Assembly (NCBI GenBank): GCA_003519545.1
Contig: DOWN01000062.1
Location: 1-14,569 of the forward strand
Direction: 5' to 3'
Length of the DNA: 14,569 nucleotides
Source of the DNA: Bacteroidota bacterium
GTDB lineage: Bacteria > Bacteroidota > Ignavibacteria > Tepidaquicellales > Tepidaquicellaceae
Positions 1-7,704 of this stretch are shown piece after piece. The notes beneath the pieces are model-generated. The model was not told the DNA's origin. It saw nothing but the letters and a program-made list of their open reading frames with translations, and searched no databases. The first letter of the stretch is position 1; every line of letters starts with the position of its first letter. Made by a program: the position numbers and the translations under genes.

Positions 1-286
1 TAATTTTTTTATCAGTTTCAGAAATATTTGCTTTTTCATTTTTTAAAATTAATGTTACAAAGATTAGAACTTGATTTTATTCAAAATCAACATATAAGAT
101 TCTAATTCCGCCTCGTTTTCCTTTAGAATCTAATCTCCATCTAAGTTTTCTTAACCCTTCCGTTCCTTTTATTACATTTCCCGCTTTAGGATTTTGTAGT
201 AATAATTGTTCTACCTCTTCTAAGTTTTTTATATCTTTGAATATTGATTTCCATAATTTATCAAATTCAGAAGTATAAATGAACAT
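1..286 (-). pseudogene. RelE/HigB-type toxin gene interrupted by an in-frame stop (partial at the window edge)
   Basis: From the ATG at 284-286 the frame gives a 69-residue protein with RelE/HigB2-family features: an N-terminal MFIYTSEF strand, a helical middle, then KGTEGLRKLRW and GKRGGIRILY. A TAA at 77-79 ends it where the family normally continues. The same frame then reads on without another stop to the window edge as NQVLIFVTLI plus LKNEKANISETDKKL, which is the typical family C-terminus (LxLxxKNEKxxLT). The simplest reading is one nonsense mutation in a toxin of about 95-105 residues, losing the last strand and helix. A TTG at 301 could add five residues but fits the family less well. 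In HigB-type loci the antitoxin follows the toxin, so it would lie left of this window. A sequencing error or a tolerated truncation is possible. The family is clear; the loss of function is inferred. Confidence 0.8.
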
Positions 287-298
287 TCTTTTCACAAA

Positions 299-329
299 CA
301 AATATACCCTATTAAATAGTATATTTCAA
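299..329 (-). promoter_or_regulatory. Possible Bacteroidetes-type promoter for the toxin gene
   Basis: Read on the minus strand, TATATTTG (299-306) matches the Bacteroidetes -7 consensus TAnnTTTG. A TTG (327-329) lies 20 bases upstream, close to the expected -33 spacing. The predicted transcript would start only a few bases before the ATG at 286, giving an almost leaderless message. In a 30% GC genome such matches arise by chance, so support is modest. Confidence 0.35.
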
Positions 330-342
330 TTAATAAATGAGA

Positions 343-2226
343 TTACAGTTCGACTTGTGTGCCTACTTCAAATACGCGGGTATTTGGTATATTGAAAAAT
401 TCATTTGCTCTTTGGGCATTATTGGAAAGTAATACAAATATTTTATTTCGTAATCTTTTGAATGGATTTTTTTCTTTAACAACAAGCGATTCTCTGCCTA
501 AGAAGAATGTTGTTTTATCTATATTGATTACTAAACCTTTTTCATTTAAAATTTTTATAATATGAACAATACTTGTTACATCCATAAATCCATAATTTAC
601 GATTACTTTATAAAATCCTTCAATAGGATTTTCTATAACAATATTTTCTTCGAGGTTGGAATGAGGGACTTTTAAGAAACTGATATTCAATATAACAATT
701 TGTTTATGGAGAAGTTTATGATGACGGATATTTTGAATTAATGGAGGAGGAACAGAATTTCTGTTTGATGACATATAAATTGCAGTACCGGGAATTGTGA
801 ACATTCTTATGCTAACTAAATCTTCAATGATACTTTCAATGGGTTGAGTATCTCTTTGAATTTTTTCCATAAGAATTTTTCTTCCATGTTTCCATGTCGT
901 CATAACAAAATAAATTAATGCAGCGAAAGCCAGCGGGAACCAACCGCCCTGAGGAAGTTTAAGTAAATTTGAACTCCAGAATGCAAGGTCAATTATGAAT
1001 AAAACAGAAGTCAATAAAATTGAGACTCCTAAATTCCATTTCCAAAGTTTCCTCATTGCATAAAAAAGCAATACAGTCGTAATAATCATTGCAGTTGAAA
1101 CTGCAATTCCATAAGCAGCCGCAAGATTGCTTGATGTTTTAAAAGAAATAACAAGTAAGATTGTAGCAAAACACATAAGATAATTTACTCTCGGTATATA
1201 AATCTGACCACGTTCTCTTTCGGATGTGTGTTCAATTTTAAGTCTCGGTAAAAATCCTAATTGCAATGCCTGAAATGTTAATGAGAATGCACCTGATATA
1301 ACAGCTTGAGAAGCAATACATGCAGCCATTGTGGCTAAAATAATCATCGGGTAAAGAGCCCATTCAGGTGCGAGATTATAAAAAGGATTATATGCTTTAT
1401 CAGGTTCACTCAATAGCAATGCTCCTTGTCCGAAATAGTTTATTGTTAACGCAGGTAAGACAACCGCAAACCAAGCAAACCTAATCGGGAATCTTCCGAA
1501 ATGTCCCATATCCGCATATAACGCTTCACCTCCGGTAACAACAAGGAAAACTGAACCGAGAATAACAAAAGCCATAAAGCCGTTATTAATAAAAAAATCA
1601 ACAGCAAAAAGCGGATTTATAGCTCTGATAACTTCAGGATTTTTTACAATCCAAGAGAAACCAAGTATTGCCAGTGCGGTGAACCAAGTTAAAGTGATAG
1701 GACCAAAAATTTTACCGACACCACCTGTTCCATTTTTCTGAACGGCAAATAAAAGAATAATGATTATAAGAGTAATTGGAATTATAAACGGTTCAAAAAA
1801 AGGAGTCGCAACAGAAAGACCTTCAACTGCGGATAGAACTGAAATTGCCGGAGTTATTATCCCGTCTCCATAAAGCAAAGCTGCACCAAAAATTCCGAGA
1901 GCAACAACCATCACTTTTGCTTTAGGTGAAATTTTATTTACAACTAAAGCCATAAGAGCGAGAATACCCCCTTCACCTTCGTTATCTGCTCTTAAAACTA
2001 TTATGGAATATTTTATTGAAATGATAAGAATTAAAGACCAAAATATACAGGAAAGTACACCTAAAATATTTTCAGGTGTAACGGGAATTGCATGAGAACC
2101 ATGGAAACATTCTTTGATAGCGTAGAGAGGGCTTGTACCTATATCGCCATAAACTACACCGATTGCAGTGAGGGTTAAAAGTGCTAAGTATTTTCGAGAT
2201 TTGTTTTGCCCGTGCGAGCTATCCAA
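343..2226 (-). CDS. kup: Low-affinity potassium uptake protein (KUP/HAK/KT family)
   Basis: This 627-residue integral membrane protein should import K+ by H+ symport across the inner membrane. Length and order match E. coli Kup (622 residues). Conserved blocks are VVYGDIGTSPLYA (24-36), ADNEGEGG (80-87), LYGDGIITPAISVLSAVEGL (118-137) and GGEALYADMGHFGRFPIR (232-249), followed by NYFGQGA. About twelve hydrophobic segments fill residues 15-460. A soluble C-terminal domain ends in the usual FNIP...RVFEVGTQVEL. The start is TTG, because no ATG occurs before the first conserved block and an AAAGGA site sits five bases upstream. It begins 11 bases after the split carB stop and is probably the last gene of a ppk1-carB-kup operon. 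No potassium-responsive element is visible. The family call is very secure; transport kinetics cannot be judged. Confidence 0.96.
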   Translation of the reverse strand: MDSSHGQNKSRKYLALLTLTAIGVVYGDIGTSPLYAIKECFHGSHAIPVTPENILGVLSCIFWSLILIISIKYSIIVLRADNEGEGGILALMALVVNKISPKAKVMVVALGIFGAALLYGDGIITPAISVLSAVEGLSVATPFFEPFIIPITLIIIILLFAVQKNGTGGVGKIFGPITLTWFTALAILGFSWIVKNPEVIRAINPLFAVDFFINNGFMAFVILGSVFLVVTGGEALYADMGHFGRFPIRFAWFAVVLPALTINYFGQGALLLSEPDKAYNPFYNLAPEWALYPMIILATMAACIASQAVISGAFSLTFQALQLGFLPRLKIEHTSERERGQIYIPRVNYLMCFATILLVISFKTSSNLAAAYGIAVSTAMIITTVLLFYAMRKLWKWNLGVSILLTSVLFIIDLAFWSSNLLKLPQGGWFPLAFAALIYFVMTTWKHGRKILMEKIQRDTQPIESIIEDLVSIRMFTIPGTAIYMSSNRNSVPPPLIQNIRHHKLLHKQIVILNISFLKVPHSNLEENIVIENPIEGFYKVIVNYGFMDVTSIVHIIKILNEKGLVINIDKTTFFLGRESLVVKEKNPFKRLRNKIFVLLSNNAQRANEFFNIPNTRVFEVGTQVEL

Positions 2227-2231
2227 ACTTT

Positions 2232-2237
2232 TCCTTT
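2232..2237 (-). promoter_or_regulatory. Ribosome binding site supporting the TTG start of kup
   Basis: On the minus strand the 11 bases between the carB stop and kup read AAAGGAAAAGT, then TTG. AAAGGA is a fair Shine-Dalgarno match with 5-base spacing. It is one of the few clear ones in this window and is the main reason for choosing the TTG start. Confidence 0.6.
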
Positions 2238-3731
2238 TTAATTAAACGAATAAGAATACAACTCTTTTTCAAATGCAACTATATCTTTAAGTTGATTTAA
2301 AAACCATTTATCAATTTTCGTTGCATCATAAAGTTCATCTATTGATGCACCGGTTAGAAATGCATATCTGATATAAAAAATATTGTCACTTCTTGGTACT
2401 TTTAATTTACTTAAAATCTTTTCTTTATACTCCTCTTTTTCTTTTGCACTAAGTCCAAGAAGAAAATCTGTTTCATAAATATCTTTTCCGTCAGCACCGA
2501 AACCGAATCTGCCAATTTCCAGAGACCTTATTGCTTTTTGAAACGCCTCTTTAAAATTTCTTCCAAAAGACATCACCTCACCAACTGATTTCATTTGCAC
2601 ACCAAGAACATCACTTTCAGGATTGGTTGATCTGAACTTATCAAAATCCCATCTTGGAATTTTTACCACAATATAATCAATAACAGGTTCAAAACTTGCG
2701 GGAGTTGTTTTTGTGATATCGTTTGGAATTTCATCAAGTGTATATCCGATAGCAAGTTTTGCTGCAATTTTTGCAATTGGAAATCCTGTTGCTTTTGAAG
2801 CAAGAGCTGAGCTTCTTGAAACTCTCGGGTTCATTTCAATTACAATTATTCTTCCATTAACTGGATTAATTGCAAATTGAATATTAGAACCTCCCGTTTC
2901 AACACCTATTTCTGAAATAATTTTTTTAGCGGCATCTCTGAGTGCCTGATATTGTCTGTCACTCAAAGTCTGGGCAGGAGCAACTGTAATTGAATCGCCT
3001 GTATGTACACCCATAGGATCAAAATTTTCAATTGAACAAATAACAACAAAATTATCGTTTACATCTCTCATTACTTCAAGTTCAAATTCTTTCCAACCTA
3101 TTAAAGACTCTTCAATCAAAACTTCTCCGATCGGAGAAGATGTTAATCCCCTGTTCACTTTTGATTCAAATTCTTCAAGGTTATATGCAGTTCCACCGCC
3201 TGTTCCACCGAGAGTAAATGAAGGTCTGATAATAACAGGGAATCCAATTTCTTTTATAAAATCTCTTGCTTCGTCAAATGATTTTACAAACTTACCTTTT
3301 GCAACATCAAGACCAATCTTTTCCATTGCGAGATTAAAGAGTTCTCTTGACTCAGCTTTTCTTATTGAATCAACTTTTGCACCTATTAATTCAATTCCAT
3401 ATTTTTTAAGAATTCCTTTTTCATATAAATCAATAGCAGCATTCAACGCAGTCTGTCCGCCCATAGTGGGTAATATAGCATCCGGTTTTTCTTTGATAAT
3501 GATTTTTTCTATAAACTCGGCATTGATTGGTTCAATATATGTAGCATCGGCTAATTCAGGATCTGTCATAATGGTTGCGGGATTTGAGTTTATAAGTATA
3601 ACTCTGTAACCTTCTTCTTTTAGTGCTTTAACAGCTTGAGTTCCGGAGTAATCAAATTCACACGCCTGACCAATGACAATAGGTCCTGACCCGATAATTA
3701 AAATAGATTTTAGATCTGTTCTTTTAGGCAA
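2238..3731 (-). CDS. carB: Carbamoyl-phosphate synthase large chain, stand-alone N-terminal half (split CarB)
   Basis: In CarB the N-terminal half phosphorylates bicarbonate and joins it to ammonia supplied by CarA, for pyrimidine and arginine synthesis. This 497-residue protein carries the pre-ATP-grasp domain (ILIIGSGPIVIGQACEFDYSG, 10-30), the ATP-grasp site (IIRPSFTLGGTGGG, 167-180; FDPMGVHTGDSITVAPAQTL, 237-256; IEMNPRVSRSSALA, 298-311 with E299 and N301) and most of the oligomerisation domain (TKIDKWFLNQLKDIV, 471-485). It stops at KELYSYSFN. The carbamoyl-phosphate ATP-grasp half and allosteric domain, together over 500 residues, are absent, and kup follows after 11 bases. All visible catalytic residues are intact, so this looks like a split gene, as known in Methanocaldococcus and Aquifex, rather than decay. 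The start is TTG: a TAA lies two codons upstream, and MPKRTDLKSILIIGSGP is the standard CarB N-terminus. No carA or second half is in the window. Confidence 0.92.
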   Translation of the reverse strand: MPKRTDLKSILIIGSGPIVIGQACEFDYSGTQAVKALKEEGYRVILINSNPATIMTDPELADATYIEPINAEFIEKIIIKEKPDAILPTMGGQTALNAAIDLYEKGILKKYGIELIGAKVDSIRKAESRELFNLAMEKIGLDVAKGKFVKSFDEARDFIKEIGFPVIIRPSFTLGGTGGGTAYNLEEFESKVNRGLTSSPIGEVLIEESLIGWKEFELEVMRDVNDNFVVICSIENFDPMGVHTGDSITVAPAQTLSDRQYQALRDAAKKIISEIGVETGGSNIQFAINPVNGRIIVIEMNPRVSRSSALASKATGFPIAKIAAKLAIGYTLDEIPNDITKTTPASFEPVIDYIVVKIPRWDFDKFRSTNPESDVLGVQMKSVGEVMSFGRNFKEAFQKAIRSLEIGRFGFGADGKDIYETDFLLGLSAKEKEEYKEKILSKLKVPRSDNIFYIRYAFLTGASIDELYDATKIDKWFLNQLKDIVAFEKELYSYSFN

Positions 3732-3767
3732 TATTTAATTTCAATATTAAGATTAAAAAATTCACTT

Positions 3768-5891
3768 CTAATCATAGACTTTAGATTTAAAAATTCTGTT
3801 CTCACTTATTTTCTTTCTCATCTCATCTTTAATTTCTTTTTCATGTTTCCTTTTCACTTTCTTTAAGAAAAATTCCTGAATGTTAAATTTCTTTTCACCG
3901 GGAAGCAATAGTTTTTTCATATAAGTTCCGTCGGGTTGTAACACTCTTGATTTAACATTATCGGATAAATATAATTCCAGATATTCTATTATATCTTCTT
4001 TAATTCCTTCATCTTCAACAGGAAAAAGAATTTCAACACGTCTGTCAAAATTCCTTTCCATCCAATCCGCACTTCCCAAATAAATTAAAGGGTTTCCGTT
4101 ATTGTTAAAATAATATGCTCTGCTATGTTCGAGAAATCTTCCGACAATACTTTGTACAGAAATATTTTCACTTAAATTTTCAATACCGGGTTTTAAACAA
4201 CAAATACCTCTGACAATCATTTGCACCTGAACACCTGCTTTTGACGCCTCATAAAGTTTCATAATAAGTTCATCATCAAGAAGTGAATTATTTTTAACAA
4301 TGATTTTTCCTAACCCTGTAGTTTTATGACATTCAATTTCATTGTTGATAAGGGAAATCAATCTCTTTCTCATATGCACAGGAGCAACAATGAATTTTTT
4401 AAAGTTGAGTTGTTTAGAAAAGCCCGTAAGATAGTTAAATAAGTTTGATGCGTCTGTACCGAATAATTCATTACACGTGAATAAACCAAAATCAGTGTAT
4501 ATTTTTGAAGTTGCCGGATTATAATTTCCTGTACCTAAATGCAGATATCTTTTCATTCCTGATTCTTCTTTTCTCACGACAAGTGCAAGTTTACAATGGG
4601 TTTTTAAACCTACAAGACCGTAAACTACATGCACACCTGCTTTTTCCAACGCACGAGCCCAAACAATGTTATTCTCTTCATCGAATCTTGCTTTAAGTTC
4701 AACCACAGCCGTAACCTGTTTTCCATTTTCTGCCGCTTCAATTAAAGACTTAATAATCGGTGAGTCACCTGAAGTTCTGTAGAGAGTAAGTTTAATTGCA
4801 TAAACATTAGGATCTTCTGCGGCTTGAGCGATAAATTCAGAAACAGAAGAAAAAGAATAAAATGGATGGTGCAAAAGTATATCCCGTTGAGAAATTGCTT
4901 TGAAATAATCATCTTCTGCTTCTCGGAAATAAGAAGAAATTCTCGGAGAAAAGCCCTCGTATTTTAATTCACGTTTATCAATTTTATATAATTCCATTAA
5001 ATCACCGAGATTGAGATAACCGTCTATTTTATATATTTCGTGTTGTTTAACATTTAATTTGTTAATGAGAAAATTAAGAAGATTTTCAGGCATATTCTGA
5101 TCAACTTCTAATCTTATTAAAATCCCAAGTCTTCTTTTTTTAACTTCTTCTTCTATCAGTTTAAGTAAATCGTCGGCCTCTTCTTCTTCGTATTCAATAT
5201 CAGCATTTCTCGTAATTCTAAATGTATAACAATCAGAAGTTTTCATTCCGAGAAATAATTTATGAACGTTCGCTTTAATAATCTGAACAATGGAAATGAA
5301 ATTATTTTCATCACCCAGTTTATAAAATCTCGGTATGTTACTTGGAATTTGTAAAACACAAACCTTATCCTCGTTTTCTTCAGTTTCAGGATCATCAAGA
5401 ATAATAGCAATTGCGAGAGATCTGTTAACAAGATTAGGGAAAGGGTGAACATTATCAATAACAAGAGGGGTTAAAATCGGGAATAATTCTTTATCAAAAT
5501 ACTCATCAATTTTTTCTCTGTTTAAAGAATCAAGATCGGAATATTCGAGAAGATTGATATCATTAAATTTTAATTCAGGAATTATAATTTCATTAAAAGT
5601 GGTATATTGTTCATTAACAAGAGGCACAAGTTTATTCCAAATATCCGTCATTTGTTCAGTTGCAGTTTTACCATCAGCAGAAAGTTCATTGACATCAGAA
5701 GCGACTTGACGTTTAAGACCTGAAACACGGATCATAAAAAATTCGTCAAGATTGGTTGAAAAAATTGAAAGGAATTTTACTCTTTCAAGCAAAGGATTTG
5801 TTACATCTTTTGCCTCTTCGAGAACTCTACGGTTGAATTCAATCCAACTTAATTCCCTGTTGAAAAAATATTCACTTTTTGGTTTAGCCAT
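3768..5891 (-). CDS. ppk: Polyphosphate kinase 1
   Basis: PPK1 reversibly transfers the ATP gamma-phosphate to inorganic polyphosphate at the inner face of the membrane. The 707-residue protein (E. coli 688) has the N domain opening YFFNRELSWIEFNRRVLEEA (8-27) and STNLDEFFMIRVSGL (45-59), an H domain, and two phospholipase D-like C domains. The key residues are present: the autophosphorylated histidine H432 in KTHCK (E. coli H435), H451 in YLHLGTGNYN, H589 in EHSRAYYF (E. coli H592), and the Mg/phosphate-binding arginines R372 in LYRTSGD and R402 in KARFDEENN. A lysine-rich tail of about 45 residues (661-707) extends the C-terminus. ATG start, weak Shine-Dalgarno. It is the first gene of the probable minus-strand operon, 36 bases before carB, and diverges from the secreted nuclease gene. 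No phoU, ppx or pho box is evident. The assignment is secure. Confidence 0.97.
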   Translation of the reverse strand: MAKPKSEYFFNRELSWIEFNRRVLEEAKDVTNPLLERVKFLSIFSTNLDEFFMIRVSGLKRQVASDVNELSADGKTATEQMTDIWNKLVPLVNEQYTTFNEIIIPELKFNDINLLEYSDLDSLNREKIDEYFDKELFPILTPLVIDNVHPFPNLVNRSLAIAIILDDPETEENEDKVCVLQIPSNIPRFYKLGDENNFISIVQIIKANVHKLFLGMKTSDCYTFRITRNADIEYEEEEADDLLKLIEEEVKKRRLGILIRLEVDQNMPENLLNFLINKLNVKQHEIYKIDGYLNLGDLMELYKIDKRELKYEGFSPRISSYFREAEDDYFKAISQRDILLHHPFYSFSSVSEFIAQAAEDPNVYAIKLTLYRTSGDSPIIKSLIEAAENGKQVTAVVELKARFDEENNIVWARALEKAGVHVVYGLVGLKTHCKLALVVRKEESGMKRYLHLGTGNYNPATSKIYTDFGLFTCNELFGTDASNLFNYLTGFSKQLNFKKFIVAPVHMRKRLISLINNEIECHKTTGLGKIIVKNNSLLDDELIMKLYEASKAGVQVQMIVRGICCLKPGIENLSENISVQSIVGRFLEHSRAYYFNNNGNPLIYLGSADWMERNFDRRVEILFPVEDEGIKEDIIEYLELYLSDNVKSRVLQPDGTYMKKLLLPGEKKFNIQEFFLKKVKRKHEKEIKDEMRKKISENRIFKSKVYD

Positions 5892-6072
5892 AAAAAAAAC
5901 GCTAAAAATATAGGATTTTTAACTGTTAGATAAATAAATTAAAACTAAAAAAAATGAGAAACTATTCAGAAAGGGAGTGGAAAAAAATCACTTTCGATAC
6001 CGGTTGTTGGTTTTTCCATTAGGTAAATCTCTTTAGGATATAATATAATTTTTAAAAATCTTATTTTATCGG
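5892..6072. promoter_or_regulatory. Divergent promoter region between ppk1 and the secreted nuclease gene
   Basis: This 181-base AT-rich spacer must hold both promoters. For the nuclease, two overlapping TATAAT boxes (6039-6044 and 6044-6049) sit 24-34 bases before the ATG, without a well-spaced -35. For ppk1, a near-match to the Bacteroidetes -7 box (TATATTTT, minus strand, 5905-5912) sits 13 bases before the ATG. An imperfect inverted repeat, TGGAAAAA (5978-5985) and TTTTTCCA (6011-6018), lies between them and could be an operator or chance. I see no RNA gene here. The region's role follows from gene orientation; the individual boxes are weak. Confidence 0.4.
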
Positions 6073-7701
6073 ATGATTAAAAAGTTAATACTATTTTTTT
6101 GTTTATTGAATGTGGCGTATTCACAGAATATCCCACAGACTTATAATTTTGACAGTTCAACAACAAACACCTTTGACAGTTTGATTGTATATGTTAAAAA
6201 TCCGTTAAATGTTAATTTAAACATATCTAACGCAAGGACACAAACAAAATATTTTCAAAGCAGTTTAAACAGTTTTTCGGTAAATGCAAATGACAGTTTT
6301 GGAGTTAAAGTTTATTTCAGAACTAATCAAAACTTAACAATAACCGATTATATTTCATTTGAATCCTCACAGTTAAATTACACAATTATTCAAAGACTGA
6401 TTGCAACCGGAGTCTATCCGGATACGATATATAAATTCACGCAAGGTTTAAGAGATGAAGCATTAAAAAATGTTTTAAGACCATTCACAACTTTAAGTTA
6501 CATCTCATTGGGTTATAATGCAGCGAGGGACAGAATGTTTGAAACAATTGATGACTATGGCGGAGATACAATTGAATGTGTTTACACCGGAAGAAAAATT
6601 AGAGCGACGAACAGGACAGAAGCACAAAATCAAAATTTCAATACTGAGCATACCTGGCCCCAAAGTTTTTTTAATGAACTGGAGCCGATGAGAAGCGACT
6701 TGTATCATTTATATCCGACAGATGAAACTGCAAATAATGTGAGATCTAATTTTGATTTTGGCAGAGCATTAACAGGCATAACCTGGAATGTTGGCGGTTC
6801 AAAATTAGGTTTTGATTCAACTAATCAACAAGTATTTGAACCCCGCGACATTCAAAAAGGAAATATAGCAAGAGCAATTTTTTATTTCGCAGTTAAATAC
6901 GGGAATAACGGCGGATTTCTGGATGCAAAGCAGGAAAACATTTTAAAGGTTTGGAATAATATAGATACTGTTGATTCAAGAGAAAGATTAAGAAATGACA
7001 GAATCAGATTTTATCAGAATATCCGGAATCCATTTATAGATCATCCTGAATTTGCCGAAAGAATTTTTTCAATGTGGCAGACAACACCATCAAATCCGAG
7101 ACCTGAAATTTCAGTTTCACCTAAATTGATAAATTTTGATACGACAAGAAATGGAGACAGCAGTTTTTATTATGTTTCAGTTTTTAATACGGGAATCGGT
7201 AACCTTTCAATTATTGCAACAACAACAAATGAAGTGTTTGCTCTCGAAGAAAATACCCATATAATTCCGGAGAATGAATTCAAGAGAATAAAAGTGAGAT
7301 TTAAACCAACAGCGAATTTCACAAATTACTCAGCACAGTTAAGATTTGTAAATAACGATTCTCTTATAATTTTGAATATGAATGGAGTATCGTCTAACAG
7401 TGTTGGTATAACAAATATAAATTCAGTTCAACCTACAGATTTCAGACTTTATCAGAATTATCCGAATCCATTTAATTCACAAACTAAAATCAGATTTGAT
7501 TTGCCAAAGAACACTTCTGAGACAAAAGTGACATTATATAATTTATCAGGTAAAGAAATTATGTCATATCAATATACTAACTTATCTGCAGGAAGTTATG
7601 AATTGAGTTTTGATTTAAAAAATTATTCAAGCGGAGTATATTTTATAAGATTGAATTCAGGAGAATTTTCAGAAATTAAAAAAATAAATTTAATTAAATA
7701 A
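6073..7701 (+). CDS. Secreted endonuclease I family nuclease with T9SS C-terminal sorting domain
   Basis: This 542-residue protein starts with a signal peptide (MIKKLILFFCLLNVAYSQ, cleavage near 17-18). Residues 20-115 form a beta-rich ASH/choice-of-anchor-like domain. Residues 145-335 form an endonuclease I (His-Me finger) domain with EHTWPQSFF (192-200, H193 the likely general base), SDLYHLYPTD (208-217) and NNVRSNFDFG (221-230), which supply the metal site. A second ASH-like domain covers about 345-440. The C-terminus (450-542) is a T9SS type A sorting domain with YQNYPNPFN (460-468) and GVYFIRL (521-527). The protein should cross the outer membrane through T9SS and degrade extracellular DNA or RNA nonspecifically, for nutrient, biofilm or defence roles. 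The mature part has only one cysteine (C169), so it lacks the disulfides of Vibrio-type homologues. It is the first gene of a two-gene unit. Fold confidence is high; the biological role is unknown. Confidence 0.9.
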   Translation: MIKKLILFFCLLNVAYSQNIPQTYNFDSSTTNTFDSLIVYVKNPLNVNLNISNARTQTKYFQSSLNSFSVNANDSFGVKVYFRTNQNLTITDYISFESSQLNYTIIQRLIATGVYPDTIYKFTQGLRDEALKNVLRPFTTLSYISLGYNAARDRMFETIDDYGGDTIECVYTGRKIRATNRTEAQNQNFNTEHTWPQSFFNELEPMRSDLYHLYPTDETANNVRSNFDFGRALTGITWNVGGSKLGFDSTNQQVFEPRDIQKGNIARAIFYFAVKYGNNGGFLDAKQENILKVWNNIDTVDSRERLRNDRIRFYQNIRNPFIDHPEFAERIFSMWQTTPSNPRPEISVSPKLINFDTTRNGDSSFYYVSVFNTGIGNLSIIATTTNEVFALEENTHIIPENEFKRIKVRFKPTANFTNYSAQLRFVNNDSLIILNMNGVSSNSVGITNINSVQPTDFRLYQNYPNPFNSQTKIRFDLPKNTSETKVTLYNLSGKEIMSYQYTNLSAGSYELSFDLKNYSSGVYFIRLNSGEFSEIKKINLIK

Positions 7702-7704
7702 ATT

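Noticed and set aside
2226..2240. A frameshift joining the half CarB to a downstream C-terminal half
   Set aside because: Only 11 bases separate the carB stop from kup, and kup is an intact, unrelated gene, so there is no CarB sequence to join.
4505..5464. Short frames overlapping ppk1 (plus strand 4505-4696; alternative minus frame 5243-5464)
   Set aside because: ppk1 is intact with all catalytic residues in its own frame, and these have no independent support.
5954..6022. A 22-codon plus-strand reading frame (begins MRNYSERE) in the ppk1/nuclease spacer
   Set aside because: There is no ribosome site, no recognisable similarity, and a frame this short is expected by chance. It overlaps the likely promoter region.
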